Assembly (NCBI RefSeq): GCF_019703515.2
Contig: NC_059356.1
Coordinates: 24,729,197-24,793,196, forward strand
Direction of reading: 5' to 3'
DNA length: 64,000 bases
Source: Myxocyprinus asiaticus
Taxonomy: Eukaryota; Chordata; Actinopteri; Cypriniformes; Catostomidae
The stretch's first letter is position 1. Every line of letters starts with the position of its first letter. Both the position numbers and the translations under genes were made by a program. Of this stretch, positions 53,477 through 64,000 are shown piece by piece. The notes below the pieces were generated by a model that did not search any database, was not told where the DNA came from, and was given only the letters and a program-made list of their open reading frames with translations.

Positions 53477-56400
53477 TTTTTTTTTTTTTATCTAACCTTT
53501 ATTTAACCAAGAAGTCCCTTGAGATTAAATCTCTTTTTCGAGGGAGATCTGGCCAATTTAAGTTAAGTAGGCCTTTAAAGTAGGCAATTTTTTGACTTAC
53601 GCTCCAAGAGACACTGAAGACTTGACCCTTGACCTCATGATGGCTTGCTGCATGTAGATGTTCTAAAATATAAAAGAACCAACCACTGTTATAATAAATA
53701 AATAAATAAATTGAGCAGTTCTCTAAATGTTTGTAAAGAAGCAATGTCACTTACAATCCTTCTGTAGTAATCGTAGGTATTTTTCTGAAAAAGGCAATAA
53801 CAGCATCCTGTTACATATTATCACAAACCAGATGCTCCTGATAACTAACCACAACATGAGCCAAACACAAGCAATATCTAAATGCTATCCTGCCATACAC
53901 AAACAAACACAAGCATCTATATAAAGCCACAGTCTTAATTTAATGAAGTATTTGATGCAATAATTAATTTAATAGCTGTCCAACCCAACTGATAAAGCTT
54001 AGGGTTTGTGGGAGATTATTAACTGAAATATGAAGTTCTTGTTTAAAAAATATCTGTGTGGTCATTACACATAGGATTTAAATTATTAGCTTCATCTTAA
54101 AACTGCAAATAATAAAAAAAAATGCTTGCAACAAAGTACAAAACCAGAAAAGAAAAAAGTGTTTCTATAAAAAGTTGCTCTGTATTACTCTTTAAGAGCA
54201 TGAATGGTATTTTGTTTGTATTGTACTTCTCAGTGTTTTAATGGTATTCAAGGCTTGAATGAATAGTGTGCGATCGCGAGGGATTGTGTAGAAATCATCT
54301 TGAAAATGGAAGCAGTATTAGAAGGACAGATCTGTGTGGAAAGGAAAGAGAGAAAAAGAGGAGGTCACACCAATTAATTCAAAGTATACTCTCTCAAAGC
54401 AGATCAACACACTTGCACACCCCACATATTACCAGACTACATAATATTATTATGCCTGATGATGACAGATCACAGAACTTATTCAGGGTAGATCAGAAAA
54501 AATATGTCATGTCCAAAAAAGTTCCAGTTGACAAAAACTCAGGAAAACATGGGTTGTGATAATTAGTGCCCGATATTAGCCTTTCACCAATATATCGGTA
54601 TCGCCATATGTTTTACCGATATGAAAACTTTCTTTCAGAACATATAATGCAGAAAACAATGCTTTATAATTGGTGTCATAGCATAGTTTGTCCAGCAGAG
54701 CGTGCTCCGACTACATTGTTTACAGAGCTGAGCTGACCGTGGCTCTGCAGACAGTGCGGAGTTAAACAGTGTCATCACGGTAAGTTGTTAACTACTCTGT
54801 TAAATACATACTGGAAACTTAATAAACAATGACCCCATCACTTTCACTTTTCAATATAACTAATATTACATTAACCTTGTCCCTGACAACCATGTCACTC
54901 ATGTCTGTTTGCTGTTAGCCTGCTATAGTTTGTCAGTGCAGTCAGTAATGTAACAGATTGAAAGATAAACATCAGAGCATCTTTTTGCAGCTCGGCAGAC
55001 AATGCAGCAATGGTGGATTGTGTATGTTGAGTGTTGATTTCACGCTATGTTATTACCTAGTTGATGAGACACAATGCTGGAAAGTAAAATAAACAACGTC
55101 CATCTTTTACTCTCCGTGACAATGAGCTTATAGCTAACTAGTTAATCACGTAGCTACTTTCATTGTTGTCAGCTGAGTGGAAGCTAATGAGTAAACATGT
55201 ATTCACCAAACTGTTTGTTCAGGATTCACAGTTTGGTGCCCCCTTCAACCGAACAATTCCAGTCATAGCATTTATAAAATGTAATATTTAAAAGTCTGGT
55301 TTTCCACCATTGAAAGTTTCCCCTGAATTTGTATAGCAGAATACGGTGTAACACCGCTGCCACTGTTTATCTCTTGCCTCGACAGTATTAATATAGTCAG
55401 CATCTGAATGATACTAAACAGTAATACTGATGTTTATTTAGCTATTTATTTTATTTTTTATTTATTCTTTATTTTAATGGTCAGCATTTGACTGATACTA
55501 ACAGTAATACTGATGTTTATTTAGCTATTTATTTTATTTTTATTTATTCTTTATTTTAATGGTCAGCATTTGACTGATACTAAACAGTACTGATGTTTAT
55601 TTATTTTCTCAGTGTTCATCTAGAATTAGTTGACAATATATAATAATAATGTCAAATGTTCTTTGATAAAATATTTGTTTAAGAAAGCAGCCTTCTGAGT
55701 ACCTTTGCATAGTCATATCGGTGCAAAATCGGTGAACAATCCACATAGAAAATGTCTGTGTTCATTCCAGCTCAAAAATGAACTATATTGGCCACCATAT
55801 CGGTAATCGGTGAATTTTCCCTCTGTAAAATCATATCGGTCTCAAAAATCCCATATCGGTCAGGCTCTAGTCATAATGGACCCTTTTCACAGACTGTGAT
55901 GACGTGTCTGCCTTAGTGTAAATCTGCCATTTTTTATATTTATAATTTTCTAAATTGTTCAACATAAATGTATAACATTATTATTTGTGCTTTATGACCC
56001 TGGTTATTAATAAAATAAATAAATAAAAAACTGGTCAACACTGCTGCAATGGGATTTTAAATACACCTGCGGGAGTGACAGTAAATTTGTTATCTTTCTC
56101 TCCATTGTCTGCCATAATCTATCTCTCTCTATTATATCTGTCTATTTTTTTATCTCTCAATTATATCTGTCTATTTTTTTATCTCTCTATTATATCTCTC
56201 TATTTTTTTATATCTCTGTTATATCTCTATTTTTTTATCTCTCTGTTTTATTCCTCTTTTGAAAAGTCATGGAAACATAATAGTGGATTTTTTCTTTTGC
56301 TGTTGTAGCAAATAGGAACACAAAAATAATATTTTCTATGTCTCCCATTCTCTGCTATTGAACTCTCCATAGCTTACATCCATGTTCCAAACCTGGACAT

Positions 56401-59400
56401 GTGAAAAGGATCCATTACACATGATACAGAACATTTAGATTGTATGACCCAATGAACAGACTGTACATCTATCCCTCAACACCTCGTTTTTGTAAAATCG
56501 TGAAAAATTAAATATGCTGTCTTCCCAGACTAAGGTTTATGGCCTTAACATTCATTATTATTATAGAAGTATCAGAGCATAATATCACATCAACACAATC
56601 TATGTGAATGTTCAGTTACATAAACTAACATTTTGTATTAACCCATGGAATCCCTTTTTTGGGTGTTCAGCCTGAAAGTTCTATTGGATTATTTTATTTA
56701 TGTATACAGTATGTATGTATATTTACTGTATATATTTAATTGAATTTAAAATACATTTCAATTTGTGTGTTGGGTCTTTGTTTTGGTCACCAATTTAGTG
56801 GCAATAATCTGGTGAATATAGATGGCTAATTGCTTTCAAATGCAAACCCATCTGATCAGTGAAAGCAGTAATATAGTAGTGCACCCATTCTAAGCTGTCC
56901 TAATATTACTTCCAACAAGGCTTGTGAGGGGAAGGGTGGGTGAGTGGGTGGAAGGAGATCTCCTTGGAAGATCAGCAGGTCAGAAATCCTCTTATAAAGC
57001 AAAGAAGATTGTGAGAGAATTTACAGCCATCCCAGGACTGAGACAAACACACGGCTAATCGGCTCAATAGTTAGAGCCGTTCAAATCATAGTGCATTCAG
57101 TAGTCCTGCCTACACTTCACCTTGACTCCTGTAACTTATCCACAGGTCCCTCTCATTGTAGAATGTGACAGCACTTAACTCCTTAAAGGGATAATTCACC
57201 CAAAAATTCTGTCATCATTTACTCACACTCATGTTGTTCCAAAACCATATGACTTTCTTTCATGGAACACAAAAAAAGATTTTAGGCACAATGTTAGCTT
57301 TAAGGCCGATTTATACTTCTGCATTGAACCTTCGGCATAGGCTCCACATAGTGGCCAACTGTTTGCGTCGTTCTGTGAGTACACAGCCAAAATGCTAACT
57401 ATATGTTTCATAAATAAACAAAACCAACGCAGGCAGTGTAATTTCTGGATTCAAAAGTATTTATTAAATTATTGTAGCATCAAAAATGAGTTCAAAGTAT
57501 GTATGTGAACATGTTGAAATGTAGGTTCATATTATTTATTATACATGTTGCCTTTATTGTAGGCAGAAAAAAAAATAGGAAATTACGGTATGCTTGCTCT
57601 TGAGTCACTTAAATAATAATACATAAATATTTTGGCAAACTTTTGACGTTCCATGCTGAAAAAGAAATTGTCAAATTATTTAATAAATACTCGCCTGAAT
57701 AACACAAAATTAGTGTTGTTTTAAAGACTTTACATTATAGAAATATAACCAACTCTTACCAGGTGCTTTTCAATTTGCTGACAAATTAGAAGTGTTCAGT
57801 TTACAGAACTTATGAAATATGATTGTTTACTGTACACATACTCTCAAACATATGATCAAATCATCGTGCCAAACGGAAAGTTCGTGAGTAGAATACAAAA
57901 CATATTACACTCACATATCAAATTATTATCAAGTAAATCCCCAGAGAAAAAAGCTATTACAGTTTATAAGCTGTAAACACATATCGTTTGTCGTGTTTTG
58001 TTTGTAACTTCATGAAACACAGAATAAAAAAACAGCAGATGCTCCAGATTGAGACAATTGCTTTAATGGTCCCGAGTCCAAATACAATGCAATATAATGC
58101 ACAGATATTAAAATAAACTTGGATAAAATGTCCTTGTTTTATCCAATGCTACCTCAAATGTCCTTGTTATCACCCTGGGGGGCGGTCTCTGGTTAAAGTC
58201 GACCAATCACAGCTGTTGTGGTCTGCGTCGATGCGACGCGCAGTTACATTTTTGAAGAGGTGCACGTCAGACTACGGCGTAGGCTACGCTGTAACCGCTG
58301 TAGCCAAGCGTAGCGTAAGCCGTAGGCTCGACGCAGAAGTATAAATCATCCTTTAGTCACCATTCACTTTCATTGAATGGAAAAAAGATTCAATGCAAGT
58401 GAATGTTGACAGAGGATAACATTATGCATTTCCTTTTCCTGTTTTATGGAAGACAGAAAGTCATAGGGGATTGGAACAACATGAGGGTGAGTAAATGTTA
58501 ATTTTTGGGTTAACTATTCATTTAATGGCCTTGGTGATTAATGGGACCGATGCTTAATTATAAAACCAACTGATATCAAGTTTTAACGATGCTCTGGATG
58601 ATGTAGTTATGAGATGGTCGGGTGATGTTTGAGTCTTGCTCAACAGATATTGGTGGATCACATAGAAACTTACCGATTACCTCCTCTGTATTTGGATCAA
58701 TATGTCGATCCAAACCATAATCCATGGCACTGTGAGTTCGTGTCTGTGGAGAAAAAGAAGAAAAAGTTACCATGGTCATGCTAATTTTTTCAGGACTGTG
58801 CAGCATGCTGTTGATTTTATACTCCTGATGGTGCCTTCCAAGCATTGTCAAATAAAAGCAACACATAGAACAACTGCCGCCAGCGAATACAGGTAACTTC
58901 TGCCAAAAACTTACTGGAGGCCTTTGGACAATCCAGTAGGCCCTCTCCTGACAGTCAAACACCACTCTGTCTGGTTTCTTACGCTCCTTCCCAGCACTTC
59001 CCAGCACAAAGAAAAAAATACAATTAAGTAATATACTGTAAGTACTTGATGTATTATTATCTCCATTCTCATAAGTCAAACCTCAAGGTGCTTTAGAGTT
59101 ATGACGAATTCAGTCATGGATTTAATAGGAGCAGTCACATGATACAAATTTAGCTGACTGACACGGAAAAGACTGAAATAATAACTATGTAATTTAGTTT
59201 TACATGACAGTAGAGACTATAGATACTCACTGGTACTGCTCTTTAGCTTGCATTACAATAAAATCCCATTTGTGGTTCATCCATTTGTGAAATTTGTTGT
59301 ATTCTTCCTGTTATAATTAAACAACACTATGGTATAATGACACTGTATTGTCTCCCAAAGGATAACTAAATGTGAAAAGTAGCAGAAGTAATCAAATTTA

Positions 59401-62400
59401 TGTATATTTTTTGCATACCTGTTCATGGGCATCAAGCACTCCCTTTTTTCGAATGTTTCTTTTTGCCAGATAGATTGCTTCAGTGAGGAAGAATTCATAT
59501 TTTTATTTTCATGAAGCGATTGTGACATATAATAGTGTCTTTTTAAATATGTAAATGTAAGACCCTTGACCCTGCTTTGAAAATAGCATTTTAGATCACA
59601 AACCATAATCTGTGTCTTCAGCCTTCCATTTCTGCACAGGCCAGAAATAAGGGGTCTATGAATAGAGGAGAGGTCACCAGGTTACTCTGCACCACTATTA
59701 AACCATTTAGAAAATCATAGGTTCTCTGGTCAGATAATAACTCGTTAGAACTATTACATGGTTCACATGACACAATTACCTGAAAGCGGTACAAACTTCC
59801 ATCTTGTTTGAGGACAAGCTTTTTGTGGTCCTCCAGAGGGTAGATGTACCCATATGCCACTAACATTGTGCCAAATGCTTGAGCCTCTGGCATAGGGAAT
59901 AAAAGTGCATTATTGTACTGAGTAATGTATATCAACTCCGGACCATTAATTAATCAAATCAATGCATTTTTACACTTACCTTCATTAGTTGTCTTCATGT
60001 GGTTGGCAATCCATGCAAGAATGTCCTGACCTATGAGACAAGCAGGAACTGTTATGACAACTCGAAAAAAGGAAATGAAGATTTATAGAGAACATGAAAA
60101 ACAAGTGTGCTGTGAACATGCCAATTACCATAATGACAGGCTTTAAAATAAACATTTGGGAAAACAATGATTAAGCATTTAAGTGCATGTCCCAACAATA
60201 AATTGTTGTGAAACATTATTGGAAATGCACTTTACTGCTGTATAAACTGCAAGCTCTTTTAAATTATTAGATATCTGAAAATGAAGTTTTTAACACTTCA
60301 GAATGGATCTGTAAGTTAATATTAGCTATAACACTGCACTCTGGAATACTTGATTTTAATTGGTCAATGGCACCATCTAGCGCTCTGATATCTAGGAGTA
60401 ACAACCACATATCAGGGGATAAAGACATATCAGACCGCTTGCCTGCGTTTTGCGAGTCATCTTTCCTGCTTTTCGGATGACTGTACGATCTCTACAAGTA
60501 AACTAATAAAACAATTTCAACTCAAATCAATGTTTTATGTCCATTTATTTATTTATTTGGCAAGTAGTCTTGTAATAAGATGAATAATGGCAGTCAGACG
60601 GTCATTATCACAAAATAAAAATCAAGAGAACTCCGACGCAAACCAGAGGTTGATTTCAGCTGTTCAGCGATCTATTACTTCTCACATAATTTCGACGCAA
60701 ATCAATCTTTTATGTCCATTTATTTGGTTATCATCAGCCACGTAATAAGCACGATGAATGCTTATTCTGATTTGCGTCTGGTTCCTCATCACCCTATCTG
60801 GGTTTATTTTGAGATAACAACTGGCTGACTGTACATTATCCCTTACTTAATGCATGAGGTATTATGAATTACCATTGAACTTTATTTATATACAACATGT
60901 TATTTGACAAATATACTATTTTTATTGTTAGTTCAATTAGTTCATAATGCATTAACTCATGTTAGCGTTCAAATTCGAATGTTAAAAGAATATTAGTATA
61001 TACAAAAATCCACAATAAGCAACATAAAATATGTAAAAGTATGTACACTGTAAGTTCATGTCAACTATTGCGTTAACTAATGTTAATACGTACAATCTTA
61101 CTGTTACTTAAGTGTTACCATAAAGTTTATTTGCAAGATGTACGTAAAGTTCCTGGCTCACTAGATTCATCACTCACTAGATGTCAACAATACTTGCAAA
61201 GATTAAAGTGCAACTTTAGAGCCTAAAGTATAAAGATCTCATCCAATTGAAGGCTGCTGTATATAGCAAGCACCATCAGATTATGATCAGTGGCAGCACA
61301 AAGCTTGTCTCTGTATATTGACCTAAAGTCTTTTGTGCTTGAGTATTTTCTCAGAATGTACAGCACAGTATAATATAAAGTGCACAAAGCTTTGTAAAAT
61401 ACCCTTTCCAAATTGCGTAGATGGCCAGTACAATAAAATAGATATGATGTTATTTGTGAAGTTAATGGCAGTACAATGAATAGACTATAATACACATCCA
61501 CGTTAAACACTTTTAAGCCAGTCTCAAAATCAAAAGACGTCTATTCCATTACCACACAAACTCACCAGCCATTGCATGGGGGATGGTTGTAATGTTTAGC
61601 TTCTGTTCTGAAGCTTTGACTCCATTCTTTGTGTCCTGCATCTCCACCACTATGGCCTCCACCTGAGACGTTCAAGAAATGAGTAAAAATGTATCTTAGG
61701 TACAGCCTCAACAACTATTGATGTTCAATGCAGGACAATGTTCACATGTAGCTATAAATATTCAGTCATATTCAGCGTTCTTTCAAGTGAAAATCAGCCG
61801 TGACCTTTACACCTCAGAATTACTTCAAATATAGGACAAGCTTAGCTTAAAAATAGGGATATTAAACTTTGCATAACTCCATCTGACAGAACAAATAATG
61901 ACAGAATGTTCAAAGTTTTTAAATAACTTGTGCTATGGCATCATTGTGACCTTTGAACTTATAGTGTAAGACATGGAGCTCTTAAGGCAAGCTGTCTGAT
62001 GTGACATGATGCCAGGCTAATTGGCTTTTAAGTCTGAAAGCTTTTATGGTAAACCTTAAGAATTCAAGACCTCTTTCAGAAGCTCAGAATAAACCAAAAC
62101 TAATAATAATAATAATAAATCAAGAGGTCAATTGTGTGCAGTATGAAAAGTCAAAGGTTCAGATATTCTCTGTGAATATAGTATGTAGTTTTTTCGCTGA
62201 TTTATTATATTGTTGCATTAAGGATTTTTTTTTTAAATATACATTTAGACCAGCAAATAATTTTACAATATAGCATAGTTACAAAGTATAAGGTTCAGAA
62301 GTGTTCAACAAAGCATTATGACCAATAAATAATCTGACTAAATAAATTAATAATCACCATTTCCTTACTATTCCTAAAAAAAATGCATCTTACCTTTTTA

Positions 62401-62459
62401 AGGCAGGCCATCCTTGGACGATAATGTTGACCATGGTCCCGGTCTGATCTTATTGTCAT
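50603..62459 (-). CDS. rgs9: Regulator of G-protein signalling 9 (RGS9), 17 exons
   Basis: RGS9 with G-beta-5 speeds GTP hydrolysis on transducin-type G-alpha in photoreceptors and on Gi/o in neurons. Exons (minus): 62459-62394, 61662-61566, 60030-59980, 59886-59780, 59655-59604, 59477-59419, 59307-59231, 58996-58915, 58743-58681, 53784-53755, 53662-53601, 52720-52607, 52509-52394, 52281-52194, 52021-51883, 51688-51606, 50759-50603. Phases agree throughout: 1443 bp, 480 aa, close to the short RGS9-1 form (484 aa in human). DEP at about 25-107 (YGYIYPLED), R7 linker 110-205, GGL 210-276 ending in SNPW, RGS box about 290-415 ([22 protein letters not shown]). MTIRS...RPRM at the start matches RGS9. 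The short basic C-terminus ends KLDRK. Fish may have two rgs9 paralogues; which one this is I cannot tell. RGS11 is less likely. Confidence 0.93.
52858..53400. mobile_element. MITE in rgs9 intron 11
   Basis: Inverted ends GGGTTTAATACAAGTTAAGC on the left and GCTTAACTTGTATTGAACC on the right enclose about 540 bp, largely an imperfect palindrome (GTAATGTTGATTACC and GGTAATCAACGTTA also pair). Non-coding. Confidence 0.75.
53408..53476. repeat. (AT)n microsatellite in rgs9 intron 11
   Basis: About 60 bp of AT repeats followed by a T-run. Confidence 0.95.
53785..54555. other. rgs9 intron 9, unassigned part
   Basis: AT-rich intronic sequence with no exon or transposon that I could recognise. Confidence 0.4.
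54564..55869. mobile_element. hAT-like element with 8-bp duplication, rgs9 intron 9
   Basis: Ends TAGTGCCCGATATTAG and, reversed, TAGAGCCTGACCGATATG, flanked by GTGATAAT (54556-54563) and GTCATAAT (55870-55877), an 8-bp duplication with one mismatch. The motif ATATCGGT recurs near both ends. An internal ~86-bp unit with AGTAATACTGATGTTTATTT is repeated nearly three times (55405-55610). No transposase. Confidence 0.72.
56119..56260 (+). repeat. Pyrimidine-rich minisatellite, rgs9 intron 9
   Basis: Repeats of about 28 bp based on TCTCTCTATTATATCTGTC and TATTTTTTTA, roughly five units. Confidence 0.8.
57183..58525. mobile_element. TTAA-type MITE split by a nested element, rgs9 intron 9
   Basis: Left end TTAAAGGGATAATTCACCC at 57183; right end GGGTGAGTAAATG ... 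TTTGGGTTAACTATTCATTTAA finishing at 58525 with a TTAA. The inner break at 57300-58355 is a second element. Without it the MITE would be about 290 bp, like its relatives in cog1 introns. Confidence 0.8.
57303..58352. mobile_element. Harbinger-like element nested in the MITE
   Basis: The ends AGGCCGATTTATACTTCTGC and, reversed, AGGATGATTTATACTTCTGC agree at 18 of 20 bases and are flanked by TTA on each side (57300-57302 and 58353-58355). TTA duplications are typical of PIF/Harbinger. Further inverted GC-rich pieces near the right end (ACGGCGTAGGCTACG) resemble the left end GGCATAGGCTCC. About 1050 bp, no transposase. Confidence 0.75.
60031..61565. other. rgs9 intron 2
   Basis: 1.5 kb of AT-rich intron. 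Diverged interspersed-repeat-like stretches are suspected (around 60350-60850 and 60880-61120, with GTTAACTAATGTTAA-type motifs), but I cannot define borders or families. Confidence 0.4.
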
Positions 62460-62540
62460 TTTGCAGTCCACGAAAAATAAATTTAAGAGATGAAAAAAAA
62501 TACTCTATACAAACAGCCCTCATGTGAATATGAGGTTAAC

Positions 62541-62547
62541 TTTTATA
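62541..62547 (-). promoter_or_regulatory. Putative TATA box of rgs9
   Basis: The minus strand reads CTTATAAAAG, 82-88 bp upstream of the rgs9 ATG (62459). Transcription would start near 62515 and give a 5' leader of about 55 nt. No mapped start is available, so the role is inference from position and motif. Confidence 0.5.
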
Positions 62548-62939
62548 AGAGTAGGTGGACGGGGCAGATCCCTGCTGCACGTCACGCACACACACACCCA
62601 CCCATACGAGTGCAAACATAAGAAAGTGACAGCGCGCCAATCACAGCGGAGGTCTAGTCATCCTGCACTACCCAGTCTGACCGAACGGGGGCGACAGAGA
62701 GAGACACTCTCGCATCTCGCCTGTTTCCTATGCGGCCGCTTTGTGTGCACAACAAAAACGGCACGTTCTGATTCTGGGCCTATAAAACAAATGAATCGGT
62801 CTAGCATGGTTTGTCAAATGAATGTCTTTCAGTACATATATTTTATTATGTTAACAGGGGTTAACTAGAATGGGGGCACATCCATTTTGAGAATAAGTGA
62901 AGAGCATCATTTTAGTCCGACCCCCTCCCTTTTTTTTTG

Positions 62940-63086
62940 CCTGCCTCATATGTATATGGAACCCGCCCAAACTTTCATCACCAGCACTGCGCGCGCGCCA
63001 GTGTTATGGTAACAGCGCCCCGCCCGCCACGAGCACTCTGGCGCGCGCAGTTTCACTCCCCGCTGTATCGATGAAGTTGCACAAAC
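62940..63086 (+). promoter_or_regulatory. CpG-rich proximal promoter and 5' leader of gna13
   Basis: A GC- and CpG-rich patch (GCGCGCGCGCCAG, CCCCGCCCGCC as an Sp1-like GC box, GGCGCGCGCAG) directly precedes the start codon, in contrast to the AT-rich flanks. This is typical of a housekeeping CpG-island promoter. It faces the rgs9 promoter across about 500 bp. Confidence 0.6.
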
Positions 63087-63369
63087 ATGGCGGATTTCCT
63101 GCCGTCCCGGTCCTCTCTATCCGTTTGTTTTCCAAACTGTCTTCTTAACAGCAACGAGGCGGAACAACTGAGGAAGTCTAAAGAGATAGACAGGGGTCTT
63201 CTGAAAGACAAAACCTATGTGAAACGGCTAGTCAAGATACTTTTGCTCGGCGCCGGGGAGAGCGGCAAGTCCACTTTCCTCAAGCAGATGCGCATCATAC
63301 ACGGGCAGGACTTCGACCAGCGGGCCAAAGAGGAGTTCAGAGCCACCATTTACAGTAATATTATTAAAG
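63087..63369 (+). CDS. gna13: G-protein alpha-13 subunit (Gna13), first coding exon
   Basis: G-alpha-13 is a G12/13-class GTPase at the plasma membrane that drives RhoGEF/RhoA signalling. This exon codes 94 residues plus one base. It contains MADFLPSRS at the start, Cys14 and Cys18 (the palmitoylated pair in this class), the basic [12 protein letters not shown] strand and the P-loop GAGESGKST at 55-63, followed by [10 protein letters not shown]. The exon ends ATTAAAG before GTAGGA, phase 1. The remaining exons lie beyond the window. G-alpha-12 is excluded by the MADFLPSRS start. Fish have two gna13 copies; which one this is remains open. Confidence 0.95.
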
Positions 63370-64000
63370 GTAGGAGGTGCGTTTCTCCCCGTCAGGCCTC
63401 TGGAAAGTGTCGTGTGGGGTCTAAAGTTGACTGTGTGTTGGTGAAGTGAGTTTTAAACGAGGTTTAGCTCGTGTTAGCTGAAGTTGCGCTGTAACCTGCC
63501 CAGGAGAAACGCCCATGCTATTCTCTCAACTTTTGAACAAAGACCTCAGCGAAGGAGCCCATTTCTATCGTAGAACATTTGTCTCATAACGTCCAGACTG
63601 ATTAAATGTGTGGATTAAATCGCACCTCTGATTTCAGTCGTCTCGAAAGACAAGACGGCGTGATTTTAACCAGAATGCTCGTGCTTTAGTTTTTAGCGGT
63701 TTCGAAGAGAGGACCAATCTCTCCATGTGATGGTTTTATAACAGCCAGCATATATTAATTTGTCCTAATAATTATACTCATTACTATTCTAGTTTAGGTG
63801 TTTTGTGAAAATTAGGAGTCCCCAAAGCGGCTAAATCTCCGTCCGTGTACTAATGTTTTGTCAGCACGAGGTAATGCCAAAACCGAAACTGGATTATGTA
63901 AAATAACTCAATCCTGCACGAAAAGCCCGTCTTAAATTGTAAACAAGCGCTCTCTTGTTTCATAAATAACAAAGAGATTGGTGTCTGCCGAGAGCACAGC
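63370..64000 (+). other. Start of gna13 intron 1
   Basis: The sequence follows the splice donor GTAGGA at 63370. I recognise no coding sequence or transposon up to the window end. Confidence 0.7.

Noticed and set aside
58576..59079. Single 167-codon minus frame as an independent gene
   Set aside because: It is rgs9 exons 8 and 9 read through the intron; splice sites and phases fit the rgs9 model.
62524..63148. Frames between rgs9 and gna13 as small genes
   Set aside because: They lie in the promoter interval, one overlaps the gna13 start in another frame, and none has a recognised motif.

Overview
The window comes from a teleost fish, most likely a cyprinid. The evidence is a vertebrate-type block with short GT-AG exons, very dense DNA transposons (Tc1, hAT, TTAA-type MITEs), fish-type LTR and DIRS retroelements and tRNA-derived SINEs. 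I read three host genes. cog1 (+, coding span 4590-37106, 14 exons, predicted 977 aa) encodes a Golgi tethering subunit. rgs9 (-, 62459-50603, 17 exons, predicted 480 aa) encodes the photoreceptor or neuronal G-protein GTPase accelerator. The first exon of gna13 (+, 63087-63369) encodes the start of G-alpha-13. Both multi-exon models keep reading frame through every splice junction. rgs9 and gna13 are head to head, with 627 bp between start codons.

Layout. 1-2790 is AT-rich sequence without a recognised gene and ends in a palindromic repeat array. A Tc1 copy (2792-4374) sits about 215 bp upstream of the cog1 start codon. cog1 intron 1 is about 19 kb, almost all of it one 18.7 kb structure (5016-23752). 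That structure has inverted ends, inverted arrays of about 142-bp units, and a core invaded by a full-length L1, an LTR-type remnant, a DIRS element and a Tc1. The remaining cog1 introns hold MITEs, a solo LTR inside a MITE, an LTR plus leader fragment, SINEs, an hAT element and a palindromic MITE just upstream of the last exon. Between cog1 and rgs9 (37.2-50.6 kb, convergent genes) lies a transposon cluster: Tc1 elements of at least four families, two nested pairs, a Ty3/gypsy remnant with integrase ahead of reverse transcriptase, and a displaced copy of the cog1 intron 8/exon 9 boundary. rgs9 introns carry further MITEs, including one nested in another.

Function. The host genes are not an operon. 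rgs9 and gna13 both belong to heterotrimeric G-protein signalling; cog1 is unrelated Golgi trafficking. All transposon coding regions read here are broken by stops, frameshifts, deletions or catalytic substitutions. The least ordinary items are the 18.7 kb inverted-end structure in cog1 intron 1, the cog1 fragment copied next to rgs9, the Tc1-in-Tc1 palindrome and the INT-before-RT retroelement. All boundaries were read by eye and may be off by one or two bases.
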